From: Perognathus longimembris pacificus
Lineage: Eukaryota; Chordata; Mammalia; Rodentia; Heteromyidae
Length of the DNA: 64,000 bases
NCBI RefSeq assembly: GCF_023159225.1
Contig: NC_063168.1
Location: 50,299,776-50,363,775 of the forward strand
Reading direction: 5' to 3'
The notes below the pieces were generated by a model. It was not told the DNA's origin, ran no database searches, and saw only the letters and a program-made list of their open reading frames with translations. Of the stretch, positions 57,580 to 64,000 are shown in pieces. Position 1 is the stretch's first letter, and the number at the start of each line of letters is the position of its first letter. Both the position numbers and the translations under genes were made by a program.

Positions 57580-57920
57580 AGGAATATTTAGGTAGGCTTT
57601 AATAGAGTGATAAATTTTAGGAATGTGGGAGAAAGGGACTCAGAGGTCTTAAATTTGGGATAGCCTGATGACCATGAGTTGGGAAAGTAGAGGGGAGGTA
57701 GGAAGTGAGAAAGGGAAAGTTGAATGAAGGAAGAGAAGAAGGGGGAGGATGCAGTCAACAATTCAATGCATATCCTACAAGTTAAGTGAAGGAAAGGGTG
57801 GGTTGGGAGGGATAAGTAAGAATGTTGAAAGGGATGACACTGACCAAGATGCCTTGGACTCATAAATTGCTTTGTTGAGTGGCAACTCCTTTGTAGGACT
57901 ACTTAAAAGATAATTAAAAA
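57580..57920 (+). mobile_element. Older L1 3' end, second type
   Basis: A purine-rich 3' UTR (57680-57750) ends GTGGCAACTCCTTTGTAGGA then ACTTAAAAGATAATTAAAAA. The clearest plus-strand example of the second 3' UTR type. Confidence 0.75.
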
Positions 57921-58212
57921 AGGGGGTAAGTCATTGGAATTGGGGCTTTAGACAGAACTAGGCCAAAGAGCAAAAGTAATATAGTAAAACCAGTCAAATC
58001 TGAATAGGGCTAATAATTAATCAACCTCAGGCAAAATTTCATTTTATAAATTATGGGTTATCCCTTTTCATCTATAAAATGGCAACCACAATGCCTAATA
58101 CATACTTTGCTGCCTGTAGCTGAACCTTCAGTATACCATTGGAATATACATTTTATTAAAACCTTGTTAAAATGCTAGAATTAAGCATTCCAGATGCTTA
58201 AAATAAACTCAC
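57921..58212. other. Unique sequence
   Basis: Nothing recognised. Confidence 0.4.
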
Positions 58213-58228
58213 AAAAAGATTAATCAGA

Positions 58229-58446
58229 GCTGGCACATGCCTGTAATCCTAGCTACTCAGGAGGCTGAGGTCTGAGAATCTTGGTTCAAAGCCAGCCCAG
58301 GAAGGAAAGTCCATGAGACTCTTATTTCCAGTTATCCACCAGAAAACTGGAAGTGGTGCTGTGGCTCAAAGTGGTAGAGTGCTAGCCTTGAAGAGCTCAG
58401 GGACAGTGCCCAGGCCCAGAGTTCAAGCCCCACAACGGATAAAAAA
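58229..58446 (+). mobile_element. B1-Geo composite SINE
   Basis: Slightly 5'-truncated (GCTGGCACATGCCTGTAATC), AGCCAGCCCAGGAAGGAAAG, then Geo (AGTGGTGCTGTGGCTCAAAG, CAGGGACAGTGCCCAGGCCC). A perfect 16-bp direct repeat AAAAAGATTAATCAGA (58213-58228 and 58447-58462) is its target-site duplication. Confidence 0.92.
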
Positions 58447-58462
58447 AAAAAGATTAATCAGA

Positions 58463-60159
58463 AATACTATTTTTATTTAAAGTCTTCATCTCAGCAAGGC
58501 TGAGAACTAAAACAGGAGTTTAGGTTGTGATAAATTCTCAAGAAGCACAACTCTCACTTAAGCAGATGGGGTCCCAGTGCTCAGGATGTTCTCTGTGGAA
58601 GGCCCAGTGAAAGTGGCTGAGTTACCAGGTAAGGGCAAACGCATAAATGCCCACAGCTGCAATGAAAAGTTACAGTGCAATGGCAACACCACATTCCCCA
58701 GTATCTACTCAAAGGAAATGCTTCAGGGGATAAAATGGGAACTTCAAGGACAGAGTGGGTTATGTGGTTTTTGAGTGTGCCCCAATAAAATCACCACGGA
58801 GTCAGTGTGTATCCAGGTAGTGGCCAAATCACTGAATGTTGGAACTGAATGTAAATATACTCCTTGAGAATATAATTGTGTAAGTAGTATTGCTTTTTTA
58901 TTTTTTGTGGAATGAAAAGACAATATTTTAATTCTAAGATCATGGTAAAGGGATCTTTGGCTAGTTACTGTGCTCTAATATAAAATTTCTTTTTATTAAG
59001 TATATTTTTTTTACAGCAAATCTCTTTGCATATTGACAAATAAGAACTTCCCTCCTCCAAGTTACCCTTTCTTGGAAGTTGCTGTTTTCTTTTTAATGTC
59101 TCATCCTTTTCAGTACTGTTTCTAGACCAGCCTGTTTGTATTCTCCTGGGCCTAACAGTTCTCCTTGCCATACCATCTGTTGCCTCCCACTTGAGTAGCA
59201 GTGGTAACAGATGAGACTTCCACACTCAAAGACGTAGCACATCCAGGGCACGTGGTCAATCACATTCTCTTTCAGACGTCATAGACTTACTATGAGCTCT
59301 GTGCTTCTTATCATACAACACGGCTCTACTTGTATTTTAAAGGTGACAGTATAGATGTTGGATATTTACTTGAAATACCTTTTGCATTCTTCTTATCTTG
59401 TATGGTTCATTATTAAAGATTGACTTGTCAATATTCTTCAGTAGGGAAGCTAAACATTCATATGATTTAGGGAACATTGTGATGATAAGATTATGACAGA
59501 AACTTACCTATGGTAAATGTATACATTTCCTTTAAAAATATAATAGCACAATTAGGAGTAGCAAAGGAGTACTGTGTACATTATATGCTAAAGTACTATA
59601 TTTTAATTTTATGCCATCAATTTTCTCAAGCTGAGTAAAGGGGAAACATACTATGTTAAAAATTGTCTAAATGCATGCACGTAGTAACTAGTTTATTTAA
59701 ATGAGGATTCTTCAGCATGCATTGGTATGTTGAGACTGATGTTACAACTCCATGAAACAAATCATAAATCACAAAGGAAGTTATAAGAAGAAAGGAGCAG
59801 AGGAGGAAAACTTCAGAGACATTGTAATAGCATAATTCAGAGCACAGAATGTTGTGTTCTGAGTGGCTCTGAGAGAAGCAGCCTTTGCCAACAATAACAG
59901 AGTGGGAAAATGCTTTTCATGCTAAATCTAAGCACAGGGATTTATGGAGGATTATTAAAGAGCCTGCAGAGATAAAAGAAAGCATGTATTTTGTATATCA
60001 CATGGCTAGAGATATTTTACAAAGATTCCTATTTATTTCATAAATGAATAACAGATAGTAGGAATGACTTTTATTTCAAACTCGGATTTGGGTCAATAAG
60101 AATGATAAAATTAAATTATTTTAAATTTACAGGTGTTAAGGATTCTAAAGAATTTGAAT
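58463..60159. other. Unique AT-rich stretch
   Basis: No confident feature. A 65-codon plus frame at 58577-58774 and an 86-codon minus frame at 58965-59225 have no recognised motif. The first ends near a CCAATAAAATC string, which is weak grounds for a processed copy. Confidence 0.4.
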
Positions 60160-60530
60160 AGTCTGTTTTCTAAAGGTGATGTACTAGGCAGACTTTGCTG
60201 TGGTAACAAACATTCCTTCACCCCAGAGTGTCTTATGGCTTTCAAAAACAGGTATTTGTTTTAAGTCATCTTGTAGGATAGGTGCAGATCAGCTATACTA
60301 ACTTGGTTGAGATCTCTGTCTCTGTAACTTTGTGTATCTTCCCATGCCAGGGCAGTGGGCAGGTAGTACACAAGAGAGACAGACCCTAAGTTACGCCTCT
60401 GTTCAAGGGCACTGAGTCATGTTTGTTTATACATTTTAGTCAAAACCAGTCATAAAGCCATGATTAAGTTCAGTAGGTTCAATGCACTTTCACCTTATGG
60501 TGGATCAAGACTAAGAACTATTCCTACAAG
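60160..60530 (+). repeat. Possible ancient interspersed repeat
   Basis: GCTGTGGTAACAAACATTCC followed by GTGTCTTATGGCTTTC resembles the start of an old mammalian repeat. The family cannot be named. Confidence 0.3.
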
Positions 60531-60582
60531 TGATCCCTGGAAGTATCTAAACCAGAACTCTGTAAGTAGTTAATTAATTAAT

Positions 60583-60660
60583 GTGTGCTATTGAGACTTC
60601 AAACTAGAGCCTTGTACATGATAGGCAAACATTTTACCATTGAGCTACATCTCTAGAACC
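60583..60660 (-). mobile_element. ID-like SINE remnant
   Basis: CTTCAAACTAGAGCCTTGTA to ACCATTGAGCTACATCTCTA is a decayed reverse ID monomer. Confidence 0.55.
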
Positions 60661-61256
60661 TGTCATAAGCGTACTCTGGAACATAGTAAACATACTATAA
60701 ATACTAAATATAACTACATTGTGTTGCTATTAAACTTACCACCAATGCTGGAAAAATATGGGTACATTTATTTGAAAATAGTTTCACATTATTTCTTCCC
60801 TGTAAAGTAAAGTGGTTAGGAGTGGGAACACATTCTTTAAAGAGACTGTTGGGGAAATGATTTATTTATCTATTTATGATGGCTAGTTATTCTCTCTCTC
60901 TCTCTCTCTCTCTCTGTATGTGAGTGTGTAAGGCCTATTTTTTTATCACAAAGTTAAGTTCTGTATAAGATCATTTCTGTAGTCTAAAGAGAAAAGAAAT
61001 ATTAAAAAATCAATTTTCTTTGCAACTTGTATGAAGATAAGGTAATTGCTAAATCCCTTTAGAAGACAAATATATAAAAAAGAACTTTTCATTGTGACTT
61101 ATTCAACAGCTCAAGCTGCCTTTAATATATTCTTTTTGAATAGTTACCTACCACATAATTGCTTTGCTTCATGGTGAACTTAGAGTCACAACCAGTTGTT
61201 AGGAAGGGAATGTGGGCAGATTAACTATTAATTTTAGTTTATAAAATCAATGTTTA
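60661..61256. other. Unique sequence with a (TC)n run
   Basis: TC repeats at about 60892-60916. Otherwise nothing recognised. Confidence 0.5.
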
Positions 61257-61489
61257 GCAGGATGCTGGTGGCTGATGTCTGTAATGTTAGCTACTCAGGA
61301 GGCTGAGATCTAAGGATCACAGTTCAAAGGCAGGGCAGGAAGGTCTGTGACACTCTTATCTCCAATAAGTTACCAACAAAAGCCAGAGGTAGCAGTATGG
61401 CTCAAGTGGTAGAGCACTAGACTTGAGCAAAAGAAGCTCAGGGACCAGGCCTGGGCCCCAAGGTTAAGCCTCGGGACTGAAAAAAAAAA
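61257..61489 (+). mobile_element. B1-Geo composite SINE
   Basis: GATGCTGGTGGCTGATGTCT, CTACTCAGGAGGCTGAGATC, then Geo (AGTATGGCTCAAGTGGTAGA, GAAGCTCAGGGACCAGGCCT) and a short A-tail. Confidence 0.85.
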
Positions 61490-63138
61490 TCTAGTGTTTT
61501 TGTTAAATAATGGCTTCTAGAAATGCTGGTTTTGTACTTAACAATTTGCAAAATGCTGAGGGAGTTGGTGTTGGTAAAAAAGAAGAGAAGATATATTTTT
61601 CAAGATTCAAATTGTCAGACATTGTGGTTTGCTAATTTCAGTCATGTTTTACTATTTTAAAATTATTTTAAAATACTAAGGGGTTTCAATTCCCCATACC
61701 CATTTATGTGTAAGTGCACCTTGGTCAGCATCAACCCTTCCATCATTCAAATGTGAATTTCCTTTGGAAACAAAATACACTTTTGAATTTCTCTTTGGAA
61801 TTTCTTGCTAACACACTGAAAAAAATATATTTTGCAATTACTAACAGAAATAGTAGTTATAATTTGTATTTCCTTCCCTCAGTCCTCTGTGTCTGGAGAT
61901 TACTTCAAAGAACTGAAAAGTTAGATCAAACTCTTATTTTTTGGGGGCCTTTGAATGACATTAATTTAGTTTTCTATATAAAGATCTCTATGTGATGAAA
62001 TATTAAGTGTTTGTAAAAACAGAGATCTCATATTATTCTTCAAGAAGCTTTCAAACAAATATATGCATCAATGAACTAAAACACATAGATGGTTAAGTGG
62101 TGAACTTTTATATTTACTATATTTTATCTTCGTTTTAAAGACAATGCTTTTTCAGGGTTTAGGAAACGGATATTTATTCTAGTTGTCCAAAAGCAAATAA
62201 ATAACTTATAATCACTTTTGCAAGTAAAAATATTGAGTATAGGTCACAGATTAAGCCTTATTAGTGGCCAGACATGCAACTACACGGAAGTCATTTAGGT
62301 ACTTAAAATTTTGAATTATGTATCTATTCCTAAGAAATGAGGACTAGATTGCATTCCAAATCCTAAATTTCTTTAAGCCCCAAAGCAATATTATTCTGTG
62401 AACAGGACCCATAGATGGCAGTACCATATAGTGAAAGGAAAATGATATTTTTCAAATTTGTCCTGATTAAGAAAAAAACAAAATTAAAATTTACTTATGA
62501 TGGAGATTCAAATGGAAAACAAATAAGCAAAAGCAAAATGGCCATCATTATATTCAATTAATTTGTTTTATAACATTCTATCTACATGAAGTTCTAGCTG
62601 CATAAGATAAAGATGGCAGAGAAATAGAGTCTACATTTTTTTCTATGTAAACTTCATGAAGAGCAAGTTAACTTATGAGGTTTCTAAAGGAATAGATTCC
62701 AACTCTGATACTATAAAAGTGTATTTTTAAAAAACTTGTATAAATAGCATACTTCAATGAAAGCAAAATAAAAGAACCACAAGAGCAATAAAATTTAACT
62801 GAAATGACATATGCCTATTCAGTGAAAGCTTATGACTTTAAGAAAATTTACAGGTACAAACTTGAATTTGACTTAATAAACAAAACAACATGCTAGGATA
62901 TTTTGAAATCAACTTTTAAAAAATTACTAAATAGTATAATGTTTGTTAACCTAGGCTAATATTCACTTATTACTAACTGACATTATGTTAACGTAAGCTA
63001 ATAAAATATTTGATTTTGGACAGAGAAGAAACTGGCTTTAACAAAATGGCAAGGATTATCTGTACTCTAATTTTAATGGAGTCAGAAAAGGGGATTTTGG
63101 ACAGTTTGATCCCAAAGAGCAAAATTTTCTAAGTCAAA
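61490..63138. other. Unique AT-rich stretch
   Basis: No repeat, exon or RNA gene recognised over 1.6 kb. The 93-codon frame at 61714-61995 lacks family features. Confidence 0.45.
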
Positions 63139-63148
63139 ACTTAACCAA

Positions 63149-63382
63149 TGCCTGTCATCCTAGCTGCTCAGGAGGCTGAAATCTGAGGATTGCAAAAAGC
63201 CAGCCTGGGCAGGAGAGTCTGTGAGACTCTTATCTCCAATTAACCACTAGAAAACCGGAAGTGGCTCTGTGGCTCAAAGTGATAGAGTGCTAGCCTTGAA
63301 CTGAAGAGTTCAGGGACAGTGCCTAGGCCCAGAGTTCAAGCCCCATGACCCACAAAAAAAGAACCCCAAACCAAAAAAACTG
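63149..63382 (+). mobile_element. B1-Geo composite SINE, 5'-truncated
   Basis: Starts at GCCTGTCATCCTAGCTGCTC, lacking the first about 20 bp of the B1-like part. Then AGCCAGCCTGGGCAGGAGAG and Geo (GAACTGAAGAGTTCAGGGAC). The direct repeat ACTTAACCAA (63139-63148 and 63383-63392) is the likely target-site duplication, with an A/C-rich tail of about 30 bp. Confidence 0.87.
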
Positions 63383-63392
63383 ACTTAACCAA

Positions 63393-64000
63393 CCTCTTGA
63401 TCCAACTATGGTAGCTAAGCATTACAGAAATAAGTACAGCTGAAGTTAAATCTTATCAGCATTGCTCTCCAGGGTCATATTATTGATGTTCTTTGAGGAC
63501 AAGCGCTAACATATTACAGTTTTATAAAAAGTTGTATACCTGCTCCCCAATCCATTATCATCTTGGGTTGGGAATTTCTAAGGTGTTTCTAGGCACATTT
63601 AATTTAGCTATATCATTGTTGAAAATTATGGATAACTAATAAAATTATAAAGGGCTTGCCAAGGGTAACTTATGTGGCTTTATCTGGCATCTCTTTTTTT
63701 CTGAAATGGACGAAATGGAGCATATGTAGATGTCTAGTCAGCAGGGATAGAGGAGGGCTAGATTAACATCATGGGGGATATTAACAAAAAGAAGAACCAA
63801 GAGGAGGCTGGGCACAGAAAGCAGCAGCTTTGCCTATGGGATCGGCTTTCATGGGTGCTACATGTACCTACTTACCTTTATGGTAAACCTGTGGTTCTGT
63901 CCCCTATGGCTCTTACCCACTTCTCTGCTCCCTTGTGGGACAACAAAATCTCTAGAAAGATCTCTGTTATCATTATCTTCAATTTACTTTTTCTTATTCT
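63393..64000. other. Unique sequence
   Basis: Nothing recognised to the window end. Confidence 0.45.

Noticed and set aside
58577..58774. Possible processed pseudogene
   Set aside because: The translation matches no protein I recognise, and there is no A-tail or target-site duplication around it.

Overview
The window is nuclear DNA from a rodent and looks like an AT-rich intergenic or intronic stretch crowded with retrotransposons. No host protein-coding exon, rRNA gene, functional tRNA gene or CRISPR array can be supported. The best clue to the organism is a two-part SINE. Its left monomer resembles an ID element (tRNA-Ala-derived, with A and B boxes). Its right monomer matches my recollection of the 'Geo' monomer of the IDL-Geo SINE, which is described as restricted to Geomyoidea (pocket gophers, kangaroo rats, pocket mice). 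I infer a heteromyid or geomyid rodent; the species cannot be fixed from this window.

Layout. 1-8 kb: unique sequence, a young L1 with a 5' inversion (1183-2365), an LTR-like remnant and two older L1 3' ends. 8-15 kb: IDL-Geo and B1-Geo SINEs inserted among pieces of ancient L1, plus CA, GA and TA microsatellites. 15-26 kb: several L1 3' ends on the minus strand, including a 1.8-kb copy (16302-18116) and a very young one (21459-21967). Much older MIR-like and other mammalian repeats lie between them, and one L1 sits inside a B1-Geo SINE (24913-25713). 26-36 kb: more SINEs, short L1 insertions with clean target-site duplications, a second very young L1 (31537-32226) and long unique gaps. 36.1-43.4 kb: a near full-length L1 with a perfect 13-bp target-site duplication, a GC-rich 5' UTR starting with a YY1-like site, a degraded ORF1 and ORF2, and a solo class-II-type LTR inside the ORF2 endonuclease region. 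43-52 kb: SINEs, microsatellites and nested L1 debris of several ages. 52-64 kb: mostly unique AT-rich sequence with three B1-Geo SINEs, one older L1 3' end and a purine-rich tract.

How the parts relate. L1 ORF2 protein is the usual source of reverse transcriptase and endonuclease for SINE mobilisation. Direct repeats flanking both L1 and SINE copies here fit that shared mechanism. Three layers of age can be read from nesting: mammalian-wide MIR-like and L1M-like fragments; older rodent L1 3' ends; and young L1 and IDL-Geo copies with near-perfect target-site duplications. I did not find a convincing new biological system. The items most worth checking are the modular B1-Geo SINE, the full-length L1 of a lineage different from the young 3' ends, the solo LTR nested in it, and the twin-primed L1.
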